Source of the DNA: Novosphingobium fluoreni
Lineage (GTDB): Bacteria; Pseudomonadota; Alphaproteobacteria; Sphingomonadales; Sphingomonadaceae
Reading direction: 5' to 3'
Assembly: GCF_014196615.1 (NCBI RefSeq)
Contig: NZ_JACIDY010000002.1
Location: forward strand, 248,001-312,000
DNA: 64,000 bases
Of the stretch, positions 18,217-26,237 are shown in pieces. The translations under genes were made by a program, and so were the position numbers. The notes under the pieces are model-generated. The model saw only the letters and a list, made by a program, of their open reading frames with translations. It was not told the origin of the DNA and did no database searches. Numbering within the stretch: position 1 is the stretch's first letter; each line of letters opens with the position of its first letter.

Positions 18217-19365
18217 TTAATGTGTCCGTAAAGACAAAGTGGACCAGCGGTTTATTTCGGCCTTAGGCACGCCCAGCGATGGGAGACGCGTGGCTTTCGC
18301 GCCTTGGGTGAGCAGGCCTGGCCACAGCCGCGCCGCCAGTACCCCCGCCGCCAGCGCGATCGGCCGTTCCGAAAGGCGCTGCATTCGCATCGCCATTCGT
18401 ACTTGCGGGCCGACATGGCGCGCCAGTTGCCGATGAAACTGCGTGGCGGTTTTGCCCTGTAGCAGGCCTTGCGCCGCGAGGCGGGCGCTGCGCAGCGCGA
18501 CCGACATGCCATCGCCGCTGAGTGACGCAGTCATCGCGGCCTGGTCGCCCAGGCGCCATACCTCTTCCGGCCCATCCTGCTCGCCGGACAGGACGTAGCC
18601 GTAAGGCAGATTGGCGATGGCGAGCGGCTTTGCGAACAGCGGCTGCGCGGAGCCGAGCAGGCGGGCAAAGGCGGGTTGCGGCATGAGGTCTGCCAGCAGC
18701 GCCTCCCACGTGCCGCCCACGCGCGTCAGCTGGCTGCGCTGGACCACAAGGCACAAGTTCGCATCGCGCGCGCCGACGCGCTGAAGCCCCGCGTAACCGG
18801 TGCCCAGCAGCATGAGATCGATCGAGCGATCGAGTTCGGCCAAGGCTGGCGCGGGGAGACGCCAATGCATCTTGAAGCCGACGTAACCATCCTTCGTGGA
18901 CGGGGCGGCGCGGGGCATCGCGCGCATGTCGTGCTTGCCGGTGGCCAGCAGGATCGCATTGCTCTCGCGGTTCTGGTCAGAGGCCAGAACGGTGTAGCCC
19001 TGGATGCCGGTGACACGCACCCCGCGCACCACTTCAGCTCCGGCATCGGCGGCCGTTTCCAGCAAGGCTTCGTCCAGCACCCGGCGGCTAAGCCCATGCG
19101 CCAGGAAGGGCAGGCGCGCTTCGACAGTGTGGCGGCCGCGATGCACGCGTACACGGTCGATCGGCACGCCGCCCAGCCGCTCGGGCGGCAGGCCCAGGCT
19201 CGCCAGATCCTCGCACGCCTCCACCGAGAGGAATTCACCGCAGACCTTTTCGTGAGGACCGGTCTCCCGTTCCAGCACGGTGACGCCATGACCGGCACGC
19301 GCCAGCCGGGTCGCCACCGCTCCTCCGGCGAGGCCGCCGCCGATGACGATCGCTGAGCCTACCAC
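18217..19365 (-). CDS. FAD-dependent oxidoreductase (flavoprotein hydroxylase-like)
   Basis: A 382-aa flavoprotein with the dinucleotide motif IVIGGGLAGGAVATRLARAG at the N-terminus (GxGxxG) and VLERE at the end of beta 2. EKVCGEFLS resembles the geranylgeranyl-reductase/monooxygenase branch, and a late GDQAAMTASLSGDGMS supplies the second FAD contact. The GTG at 19365 overlaps the methyltransferase stop; a TTG at 19383 is also in frame. As the third gene of the type III PKS operon, it likely hydroxylates or oxidises the polyketide ring, as SrsC does in Streptomyces griseus. Confidence 0.82.
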   Translation of the reverse strand: MVGSAIVIGGGLAGGAVATRLARAGHGVTVLERETGPHEKVCGEFLSVEACEDLASLGLPPERLGGVPIDRVRVHRGRHTVEARLPFLAHGLSRRVLDEALLETAADAGAEVVRGVRVTGIQGYTVLASDQNRESNAILLATGKHDMRAMPRAAPSTKDGYVGFKMHWRLPAPALAELDRSIDLMLLGTGYAGLQRVGARDANLCLVVQRSQLTRVGGTWEALLADLMPQPAFARLLGSAQPLFAKPLAIANLPYGYVLSGEQDGPEEVWRLGDQAAMTASLSGDGMSVALRSARLAAQGLLQGKTATQFHRQLARHVGPQVRMAMRMQRLSERPIALAAGVLAARLWPGLLTQGAKATRLPSLGVPKAEINRWSTLSLRTH

Positions 19366-20063
19366 CGTCGCCGCTCGACACAAAAGCGGAAGGGGAAGCG
19401 CCAGCGGATGTTAGCGACATCGGCCACGCCGGCCTCCGTCAGCAAGGTTTGCCAATCCGCGCGACGAAAGCTGCGGGCGATTGAGAGAGGGCCATCGTGC
19501 CGCACGAAGCGATGCCAGCCCGCAACACGCGCCATGACGGTGAAGGCGTGCCAGGGCAGGGCGTGGCGGTGCAGATCGTTGATGAACCAGCCGCCACGCG
19601 CGGTATCTTCCATCCACCGCACGAACCGCACGATCTCCGGGTCGGTCATGTGGTGCGTGACGAGCGAACTGATGATGAGGTCAGGCCGCTCCCGTTCGCT
19701 CCACGCATAGGCATCGCCGGTGACCCATTCGATCCGCATGTCATCAGGCGTCATCATACTGGCGGCGGGCTCGCTACGGGGATTGAGGTCGATACCGACC
19801 AATCGTGCCGAGCGACCTTTGCGTTTCAGCATCCGGGCGATGTGCCGCAGCATGTCACCGGCCCCGAACCCCACGTCGAGGATAGTGGGCTCGCCAGGCA
19901 AGTTCGCGAGTGCTTCAGCTAGAAACCCCAGCGTCGGTCGGCGCGCGAGGGTGACGGTGTTGACGCGCGCCAGATCGGCCATGCAGGCCGCGAAGTCCTG
20001 CGCCGATACGTCATCACCGTCCATCAGCTCCGGCGCGAGCGAGCGGCGGGAGAAATCCGGCAT
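19359..20063 (-). CDS. SAM-dependent methyltransferase of the type III PKS operon
   Basis: A 234-aa class I methyltransferase. Motif I is ILDVGFGAGDML, followed by VGIDLNPRS (motif II) and DLIISSLVTHHM (motif IV region). The ATG at 20063 is 2 nt past the PKS stop, and the 3' end overlaps the flavoprotein gene by 7 nt, so the three genes are tightly coupled. Role inferred from context: O- or C-methylation of the phenolic or pyrone product. Confidence 0.83.
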   Translation of the reverse strand: MPDFSRRSLAPELMDGDDVSAQDFAACMADLARVNTVTLARRPTLGFLAEALANLPGEPTILDVGFGAGDMLRHIARMLKRKGRSARLVGIDLNPRSEPAASMMTPDDMRIEWVTGDAYAWSERERPDLIISSLVTHHMTDPEIVRFVRWMEDTARGGWFINDLHRHALPWHAFTVMARVAGWHRFVRHDGPLSIARSFRRADWQTLLTEAGVADVANIRWRFPFRFCVERRRW

Positions 20064-20065
20064 CG

Positions 20066-21190
20066 TCAAAGCAGGTTGAAGCGAAAGCTCTCGGCGGCGA
20101 GGCCGGGGCCGAAAGCCATGCCAATCCCGGACTGTGGCGGAGTGCCCGGCGTCTTCCCGGCCATCATCCGCGCCAGCACAAACATCAGCGTGGCCGAAGA
20201 CATGTTGCCGTTCTCCCGCAGCACCGCGCGCGACGGGGCGAGCGCTTGGGCCGGCAACTCAAGCCCCCGCTCCACCGCATCCAGGATCGAGCGCCCGCCG
20301 GCGTGGACGGCCCACAAGTCATAGTCTGCCACCGCCTGTCCGCGCAGGATGCCGTCCGGCGCATTGCGGCTGCGCTCCATCCCCAGGGCTTCTGCGATGC
20401 GGGCGGGCACGTGGCCATCCAGATGCATCAGAAAGCCCTGGTCGGTGATGTGCCAGGTGATCAGGTCCGCCGATCCGGGGATCGACGCGGCGCGAAAATC
20501 GAGCAGGGCGATGCCCTTGGGTTCGGCAGTCACCAACGCGGCCGAAGCACCATCGCTGAACAGCAGCATCGCCAGCAATTTGTCGAGATCCTGCGTCTCC
20601 TGCAAATGCAGCGTGCACAGCTCCACATTCACCACCAGCACCCGCGCCTCGGGCGTGGAGCGCACGATGTGGTGGGCCAGCCGCAGCGAATTCACGGCGG
20701 CATAGCAGCCCATGAAACCCACCAACGTGCGCTCTGCCGAAGGATCGATGCCGGTGCGCTTGATCAGAATCTGGTCCAGTCCCGGAGCGACGAAGCCTGT
20801 GCAACTGGCCACGATGACGTGGGTGATCCCTTGGTCCGTGATGTCGCCATCCAGCTGGCCGATCGCATCCAGTGCCAGTTCGGGCGCCCACTTCTCATAC
20901 TGCCGCATCCGCGATGACGTGCCGGGATAGGCGCCCGGGGCGTAGAAACTGTCGGCATGTTCGTAGCCATCGTCCACCGCATCACCGCTGCGGATAAAGG
21001 AATAGCGCCGGTCGATCGCGGAGCGCTTTGCCATGCGATCATAGATCGCCCGCTTGCGCGGGTCAGGCAGCATGTGATCGACAAGGCCATGGTAGGCGGC
21101 GTGAATCTCATGCGGGGGGAGTGCGGTGCCGATCGCGTTGATGTGCGCCGTGGCGGGGGCGTGCCGTGCCGGATGTCCGGTCATTATCAT
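20066..21190 (-). CDS. Type III polyketide synthase (chalcone synthase-like)
   Basis: A 374-aa thiolase-fold enzyme. The catalytic triad is complete: Cys162 in GFMGCYAAVNSLR, His296 in WAVHAGGRSILDAVE and Asn329 in RENGNMSSATLMF. GIGMAFGPGLAAESF is the CHS signature near the C-terminus. GFMGCYAA is typical of bacterial enzymes that make alkylresorcinols, alkylpyrones or phloroglucinol, extending an acyl-CoA starter with malonyl-CoA. The ATG at 21190 has AGGGA upstream; a longer in-frame form adds 33 residues of unlikely composition. First gene of a PKS-methyltransferase-flavoprotein operon. Confidence 0.92.
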   Translation of the reverse strand: MIMTGHPARHAPATAHINAIGTALPPHEIHAAYHGLVDHMLPDPRKRAIYDRMAKRSAIDRRYSFIRSGDAVDDGYEHADSFYAPGAYPGTSSRMRQYEKWAPELALDAIGQLDGDITDQGITHVIVASCTGFVAPGLDQILIKRTGIDPSAERTLVGFMGCYAAVNSLRLAHHIVRSTPEARVLVVNVELCTLHLQETQDLDKLLAMLLFSDGASAALVTAEPKGIALLDFRAASIPGSADLITWHITDQGFLMHLDGHVPARIAEALGMERSRNAPDGILRGQAVADYDLWAVHAGGRSILDAVERGLELPAQALAPSRAVLRENGNMSSATLMFVLARMMAGKTPGTPPQSGIGMAFGPGLAAESFRFNLL

Positions 21191-21295
21191 ATTTGTCGCT
21201 TCCCTGCGGAGGGGCGAGGAGCGCCGACCGCAATGAGATGATAACGACGCCGCGCGCGGAATGCTGCGCGTCTTTGTGGGCGGCGACAAAAGAAT

Positions 21296-21329
21296 ATGGC
21301 CCGCCGCGCGGGGAAGCGCGACGGGCCAT
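21296..21329 (-). terminator. Terminator separating aceA/57-aa unit from the PKS operon
   Basis: A 14-bp stem with one mismatch (ATGGCCCGCCGCGC against GCGCGACGGGCCAT) and a 6-nt loop. On the minus strand it is followed by ATTCTTTTGTC, a T-rich tail. It lies 60 nt past the stop of the 57-aa gene and 106 nt before the PKS start, so it should isolate the two transcripts. Confidence 0.65.
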
Positions 21330-21390
21330 GGTTTTCCTCCCCAGGAAAACGGTGAGCGGGTTGGCCTGAGGACCGAACCCGCGCCTGCGA

Positions 21391-21564
21391 TCAGCGGCGA
21401 ACGGCGCTGCCCAAGCGATGGTAGAGATTGGAATACTTGGACGAGATCGGATCGTCCTCATGCGCCTTGATGTAGAACATCACGGCTTCTTGCAGCAGCT
21501 TGAAATCTTCGTTCGAAAGTACCGCGCGGGCGCGGCTCGGTTCGGTCGTGGTGGTAGTGGTCAT
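21391..21564 (-). CDS. Small conserved-type protein, 57 aa, downstream of aceA
   Basis: A 57-residue protein starting with a run of six threonines after Met. A predicted helical part follows (LSNEDFKLLQEAVMFYIKAH), ending KYSNLYHRLGSAVRR. No known domain recognised. The ATG has a good ribosome site, GGAAAGGAAACG, about 7 nt upstream. It lies 130 nt after the aceA stop on the same strand with no strong terminator between, so it may share the aceA transcript. Function unknown. Confidence 0.65.
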   Translation of the reverse strand: MTTTTTTEPSRARAVLSNEDFKLLQEAVMFYIKAHEDDPISSKYSNLYHRLGSAVRR

Positions 21565-21665
21565 CGCACGTTTCCTTTCCTGCATCGCGCTGGTTCGTGA
21601 CCTCGCCATCCCGGCGCTTGATCGGGATGACGAGGGGTTTCTTTCGGTCGTCCGCTCACCTCAGA

Positions 21666-21716
21666 CGGCAGCGAACTGGTTCCCCGCTGCTGCCTTAAGC
21701 GGCAGCAAACTGGTTC
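21666..21716. repeat. Duplicated 17-nt sequence across the aceA stop codon
   Basis: CGGCAGCRAACTGGTTC occurs at 21666-21682 and 21700-21716 (16 of 17 identical), separated by 17 nt. The second copy is the coding end of aceA; the first lies just past its stop. The GGCAGC/GCTGCC cores can pair in alternative hairpins, so the region might act as the aceA 3' end structure. Confidence 0.7.
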
Positions 21717-23284
21717 ATAGTATTGTGCGCGCCGCCGGCCTTGAGAGCGGCTTCACCGGCGAAGTATTCCTTGTGATCGTCGCCGATGTCCGAGCCGGCC
21801 ATGTTCTGGTGACGGACGCAAGCGATGCCCTGGCGGATTTCCTCGCGCTGCACGCCCTTGACGTAGCCGAGCATGCCCGCCTCGCCGAAGTACTCCTTGG
21901 CCAGGTTGTCGGTTGACAGCGCGGCGGTGTGGTAGGTCGGCAGCGTGATGAGGTGGTGGAAGATCCCCGCCTCGCGCGCCGCATCGCGCTGGAAGGTGCG
22001 GATGCGCTCGTCAGCCTCGATGCCCAGCTCGGTGCCGTCATAGTCCACGCTCATCAGGCGCGTACGGTCGTAAGCCGAGACGTCCTTGCCTTCCGACTGC
22101 CAGCGGTCGAACACCTGCTGGCGGAAGTTCAGCGTCCAGTTGAAGCTGGGCGAGTTGTTGTAGACCAGCTTGGCATTGGGGATCACTTCGCGGATACGGC
22201 TGACCATGCCGCCGATCTGGGCGATGTGGGGCTTCTCGGTTTCGATCCAGAGCAGGTCGGCGCCCTTTTCCAAGGCCTCGATGCAATCCAGAACGCAGCG
22301 GTCTTCACCGGTGCCGGGGCGGAATTGGTAGAGGTTGGAAGGCAGGCGCTTGGGCTTCAGCAGCTTGCCGCCGCGGCTGATCAGAACTTCGCCATGCTCG
22401 ATCGTGCTGACTTCGTCGCAATCGAGGAACGAGTTGTACTGATCGCCGATATCGCCCGGCTCGCGGGTGTAGGCGATCTGCTTGGTGAGGCCAGCGCCCA
22501 GCGAGTCGGTGCGGGCAACGATCAGGCCGTCATCCACGCCCATTTCCATGAAAGCATAGCGGATGGCGCGGATCTTCGCGATGAAGTCCTCGTGCGGGAC
22601 GGTGACCTTGCCGTCCTGGTGGCCGCACTGCTTCTCGTCGGAAACCTGGTTCTCAATCTGCAGGCAGCAGGCGCCCGCTTCGATGAACTTCTTGGCGAGC
22701 AGATAGGTCGCCTCGGCGTTGCCGAAACCGGCGTCGATGTCGGCAATGATCGGCACGACGTGGGTTTCGTAGTTGTCGATGGCGTGCTCGATGCGCTTGG
22801 CTTCGACTTCGTCGCCAGCTTCACGCGCCTTGTCGAGATCGCGGAACAGGCCGCCCAATTCGCGGGCGTCGGCCTGCTTCAAGAAGGTGTACAGTTCCGA
22901 GACCAGGGCCGGAACCGAGGTCTTCTCGTGCATCGACTGGTCGGGCAGGGGGCCGAACTCCGAACGCAGCGCGGCGACCATCCAGCCCGACAGGTAGAGG
23001 TAGCGGCCCTTGGTGGTGCCGAAGTGCTTCTTGATGCTGATCAGCTTCTGCTGACCGATGAAGCCGTGCCAGCAGCCCAGCGACTGCGTGTAGTTCGCAG
23101 GATCGGCGTCGTATGCGGCCATGTCGGCGCGCATCACCTTGGCGGTGTAGTTCGCGATATCGAGGCCGGTGCGGAACTTGTTCTGCAGGCGCATGCGTGC
23201 GACGGACTCGGCTTCGATCCCGTTCCAGTTGGGTTCGTTGCCAATGGCGGTGCCGGCCTCGGCGATGGTCTGCTGATACGTCAC
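21695..23284 (-). CDS. aceA: Isocitrate lyase (long form)
   Basis: A 529-aa isocitrate lyase, first enzyme of the glyoxylate shunt, splitting isocitrate to glyoxylate and succinate for growth on acetate or fatty acids. The catalytic loop is KQCGH at 218-222 (Cys220), the Gln variant found in the ~530-aa bacterial subfamily rather than the KKCGH of E. coli. ADIDAGFGNAEATY and WIETEKPH are further family motifs. The GTG start lies before TYQQTIAEAG with GGGGAAAG upstream. It is divergent from a ScfR/RamB regulator whose likely operator lies about 90 nt upstream. Malate synthase is not in the window. Confidence 0.94.
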   Translation of the reverse strand: MTYQQTIAEAGTAIGNEPNWNGIEAESVARMRLQNKFRTGLDIANYTAKVMRADMAAYDADPANYTQSLGCWHGFIGQQKLISIKKHFGTTKGRYLYLSGWMVAALRSEFGPLPDQSMHEKTSVPALVSELYTFLKQADARELGGLFRDLDKAREAGDEVEAKRIEHAIDNYETHVVPIIADIDAGFGNAEATYLLAKKFIEAGACCLQIENQVSDEKQCGHQDGKVTVPHEDFIAKIRAIRYAFMEMGVDDGLIVARTDSLGAGLTKQIAYTREPGDIGDQYNSFLDCDEVSTIEHGEVLISRGGKLLKPKRLPSNLYQFRPGTGEDRCVLDCIEALEKGADLLWIETEKPHIAQIGGMVSRIREVIPNAKLVYNNSPSFNWTLNFRQQVFDRWQSEGKDVSAYDRTRLMSVDYDGTELGIEADERIRTFQRDAAREAGIFHHLITLPTYHTAALSTDNLAKEYFGEAGMLGYVKGVQREEIRQGIACVRHQNMAGSDIGDDHKEYFAGEAALKAGGAHNTMNQFAAA

Positions 23285-23373
23285 GTGTCTTTCCCCGATC
23301 TTCTTTAAGAGCGTGGCCCGTCTTCTATGCAACGGCTCGACAGCGGGAAACCGCCTGTGGTGTCAGCGTGTCA

Positions 23374-23400
23374 AACTTTACAAAAGTTCTTTGTAAAGTT
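23374..23400. promoter_or_regulatory. Inverted repeat operator between aceA and scfR
   Basis: AACTTTACAAA, 5 nt (agttc), TTTGTAAAGTT: perfect 11-bp arms. The half-site closely resembles the RamB consensus (AAACTTTGCAAA-like) known from Corynebacterium, whose targets include the isocitrate lyase gene. It sits 8 nt before the regulator start and 90 nt before aceA, suiting autoregulation plus control of aceA. Confidence 0.75.
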
Positions 23401-23408
23401 GTGCGGCT

Positions 23409-24818
23409 ATGACAAGTATTGCGGTCATGGCAGAAACCCGTCCTCTTTACCTCGGTCCTCGTCTGCGGCGATTGCGCCGGGAGCTTGGCCTGACTCAGCA
23501 AGTCATGGCCGAAGACCTGGGCATCTCTCCTTCCTATGTGGCACTGCTGGAACGCAATCAGCGCCCGGTCACGGCGGACATGCTGCTGCGCCTCGCCCGC
23601 ACCTATCGCATGGATGTGACAGACCTCGCCAACGAGGATGGTGAGACATACACCCGGCGTATCGCCGAAGTGCTGCGCGATCCCATCTTCTCGGATATCG
23701 ACCTGCCGCCGCTGGAAACGGCCGACTTGGCCACCAGCTTCCCCGGCATTTCCGAAGCCTTGCTGCGGCTGCATGGGGCTTACGTGCGTGAGCAGCAGGC
23801 GCTGGCGCAGCGCGCGGCGGGCGAGGGGGATGCGCAAGACCGCGATCCTCTGGCCGAGGCGCAGGGCTACTTCGCCAAGAACCGCAATTACTTCGATGCG
23901 CTGGATCGCCAGGCGGAGCAGCTTGCGCAAGAGATCGAGGCGGAGGGCGGCGCGGCGAAGTTCCTGGCGAAAAAGGGGGTGCGCGTGCGCTTCCTGCCGC
24001 CCGAGGTTCTGCTCCACGCCTTGCGTCGGTTCGACCGGCACAATCAGCAATTGCTGATCGCCGATACGCTGAATGCGCCCAGCCGCGCGTTCCAGATCGC
24101 GATACACATCGCCTACACGGAAATGCGATCGGAGCTGGGACGTCTTGTGCGGCAGCAGCCGTTCTCCACGGAGACCGCGGAGGCGTTGGTCAAGCGCGGC
24201 CTGGCTGCTTACGCTGCTGGTGCGATCGTGATGCCGTATGAACGCTTCGCCAAGATCGTGGAGGCGCGCAGCTACGATATCGGGGCGATCCGGGGGGTGT
24301 TTGGCGCCAGTTTCGAGCAGGTGGCGCATCGCCTCACCACGTTGCAACGGCCGGGGCAGGAGGGTGTCCCCTTCTTCTTTTTGCGCGTGGACGAGGCGGG
24401 CAATGTCGCCAAGCGTCTGGATGGCGCGGGCTTTTCCTTCGCGGCGCATGGCGGTGGCTGCCCCTTGTGGAACCTGCATCAGGCGTTTCGTCGGCCTGGC
24501 GAAGTGCTGACGCAGTGGTTGGAACTGCCGGACGGGCAGCGCTTCTTCTCCATCGCGCGGACGGCCGGAGCATCGGGTGGCGGTCACGGGCGTCCGCGCA
24601 TGCAACACGCAGTGGCTCTGGCGTGTGCGGCGCATGACGCGGACAAGCTGGTTTATGCTCGTAGCGAGCAAGCCGCCGTGCCCACGCCTATCGGGGTCAC
24701 CTGCCGACTGTGCCATCGCGCGGAGTGCGAGGCGCGTTCGGCGCCGCCGATCGGACGGGAGATCCTGACGGACGAGTACCGGCGGCCTGCGCAGCCGTTC
24801 GCTTTCGCAGAAAGCTAG
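23409..24818 (+). CDS. ScfR/RamB-family regulator of short-chain fatty acid / glyoxylate metabolism
   Basis: A 469-aa regulator. The Cro/C1 helix-turn-helix is at ~14-70 (LRRLRRELGLTQQVMAEDLG, given in part; SPSYVALLERNQRP). The middle is an ImmA/IrrE-like region in which the HExxH motif is degraded (AIHIAYTEM). The C-terminal DUF2083 domain has cysteines in GGGCPLWNLH and GVTCRLCHRAEC. The arrangement matches RamB and ScfR proteins that control aceA and acetate genes. Start ATG 23409; ATG 23427 is possible, and neither has a clear ribosome site. Transcribed away from aceA. Confidence 0.88.
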   Translation: MTSIAVMAETRPLYLGPRLRRLRRELGLTQQVMAEDLGISPSYVALLERNQRPVTADMLLRLARTYRMDVTDLANEDGETYTRRIAEVLRDPIFSDIDLPPLETADLATSFPGISEALLRLHGAYVREQQALAQRAAGEGDAQDRDPLAEAQGYFAKNRNYFDALDRQAEQLAQEIEAEGGAAKFLAKKGVRVRFLPPEVLLHALRRFDRHNQQLLIADTLNAPSRAFQIAIHIAYTEMRSELGRLVRQQPFSTETAEALVKRGLAAYAAGAIVMPYERFAKIVEARSYDIGAIRGVFGASFEQVAHRLTTLQRPGQEGVPFFFLRVDEAGNVAKRLDGAGFSFAAHGGGCPLWNLHQAFRRPGEVLTQWLELPDGQRFFSIARTAGASGGGHGRPRMQHAVALACAAHDADKLVYARSEQAAVPTPIGVTCRLCHRAECEARSAPPIGREILTDEYRRPAQPFAFAES

Positions 24819-24947
24819 GCGTCTGACGCGGTTGGCGGGTGGCTGGTCCTCGGCGCAGCTCTTTTCCATGCCAATGCTTGACGGAGTGTTCGCCAGCCCA
24901 GTCGCGCGCCCTGTCAAACCGGGCGGGCTGACCTATATCAATCGGCC

Positions 24948-25700
24948 ATGCCCGCCCCCGATCTCAAGCCACGCAAACGCGCCCGCCTGATTATCGCGGT
25001 GGCGGTTCTGGGGCTGCACGTGGCGGCGATCGTAGCGCTGGTGGCGGTCTTTGCGCCTTCATTGGGAGACGCGGCCCTGCGGCCCGTCCTGCAGGCGGTA
25101 AACGTCACGCTCGCAACCCCATCGCCACCTCCGCCGCCGCCGCCCGCGCCCCGGCCAAGTCCGAGCAATGCGGTGGCGCAAGCGCAAGGAGCCGCCGCTC
25201 CGCCTGCCAAGAAAGCACGCCCCCGCGCAGTCGCGGCGCCCGCGCCCCGTATCGTGATCGCCACGCCGCCCGCACCCCCCGTCGCGGGGGAAGGAGCGGC
25301 GAACCGCGCCGGAGCCAGCGCCGCCGGAGCAGGAACAGGCGCTGTCGGCATCGGGCAGGGCACGGGCGCCGGTGGTAGCGGAACCGGCACGGGCGGCGGG
25401 GGAGGCGCGGTCAAGGCCGTGAAGATCGCCGGTGATATCGTTTCCGCCCGCGATTATCCGCGCCGCACCCGCGACTTGCGGCTTGGCAGCGCGGTGACGA
25501 TCGCCCTGACGGTGGGTGCGGATGGCAGGCCCACCGCTTGCCGCATCGTCGGGCCCAGCCGCGACCCGGAGGCTGATCGCATCACCTGCGACCTGGCGAC
25601 GAGCCGGTTCCGGTTCCGTCCGGCTCGCAATGCCGCAGGGGAGCCGGTCATCTCGATCTACGGCTGGCAACAGCGTTGGTTCACTCCGGAACGCAATTGA
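24948..25700 (+). CDS. TonB-like energy transducer
   Basis: A 250-aa protein with the TonB plan. A basic N-terminus precedes one transmembrane helix (residues ~14-36). A proline-rich stretch (PSPPPPPPPAPRPSP) and a glycine-rich linker (~115-152) follow, then a C-terminal TonB-type domain (DYPRRTRDL; VTIALTVGADGRPTACRIVGPS, given in part; FRFRPARNAAGEPV). It should span the periplasm and drive outer-membrane receptors. ExbB/ExbD and a receptor are absent nearby. Confidence 0.82.
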   Translation: MPAPDLKPRKRARLIIAVAVLGLHVAAIVALVAVFAPSLGDAALRPVLQAVNVTLATPSPPPPPPPAPRPSPSNAVAQAQGAAAPPAKKARPRAVAAPAPRIVIATPPAPPVAGEGAANRAGASAAGAGTGAVGIGQGTGAGGSGTGTGGGGGAVKAVKIAGDIVSARDYPRRTRDLRLGSAVTIALTVGADGRPTACRIVGPSRDPEADRITCDLATSRFRFRPARNAAGEPVISIYGWQQRWFTPERN

Positions 25701-25749
25701 GGCAAGATCGCTTTATGTTCTTCCAACCGCTATTCAGCCCGGACTTTCG

Positions 25750-26190
25750 ATGATCGCGCATACCATCCAGTTGGCGCTGGCTCCCGTTTTCGTCCTGGTC
25801 GCGATCGGGAACATCCTGAACCTGCTGTCCACGCGCCTTAGCCGCGTGGTCGACAGGGCGCGCGTGCTGCAGGAACGGCACACCGCCACGACGGGCTTGG
25901 AACATGACATGGTCGTCACCGAAATCCGGCTGATCGACCGGCGCATGGCACTAAGCACCAGCGCGATCCGCCTGCTGGTGCTCTCCGGCCTGTTCATCGG
26001 CTTCACCGTGGCGCTGCTGTTCGTGGAGGAGATGACGCACACCAACTTGCAGATCGCGGCAGCCGTCACCTTCGTGATCGCGCTGACGCTGCTGATGTGG
26101 GGCCTGGTGCTGTTCCTGCGCGAAACGCAAGTCGCCGCGCTGGCCCTACGGATCCCGCGCGACTACCTGGAATTGCACCGCAATATCTAG
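25750..26190 (+). CDS. DUF2721 membrane protein
   Basis: A 146-aa integral membrane protein with three hydrophobic segments (~5-26, ~73-95, ~102-125). LLSTRLSRVVDRARVL after the first helix is the DUF2721 hallmark. The ATG at 25750 is 49 nt past the TonB-like gene's stop on the same strand, so the two may be co-transcribed. Function unknown. Confidence 0.85.
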   Translation: MIAHTIQLALAPVFVLVAIGNILNLLSTRLSRVVDRARVLQERHTATTGLEHDMVVTEIRLIDRRMALSTSAIRLLVLSGLFIGFTVALLFVEEMTHTNLQIAAAVTFVIALTLLMWGLVLFLRETQVAALALRIPRDYLELHRNI

Positions 26191-26200
26191 CGGGACGGAA

Positions 26201-26221
26201 GGGGGAACGCCTCGATCCCCC
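26201..26221. terminator. Hairpin between convergent DUF2721 and FAAL genes
   Basis: GGGGGA and TCCCCC with a 9-nt loop, lying between two convergent stop codons (26190 and 26238). No T tract on either strand, so any termination would be weak. Confidence 0.35.
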
Positions 26222-26237
26222 CGCTGCCGATGAAGCC

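Noticed and set aside
23325..24917. A 530-codon minus-strand frame opposite the ScfR regulator
   Set aside because: Shadow frame with no domain; it would also cross the operator and the regulator's coding sequence.
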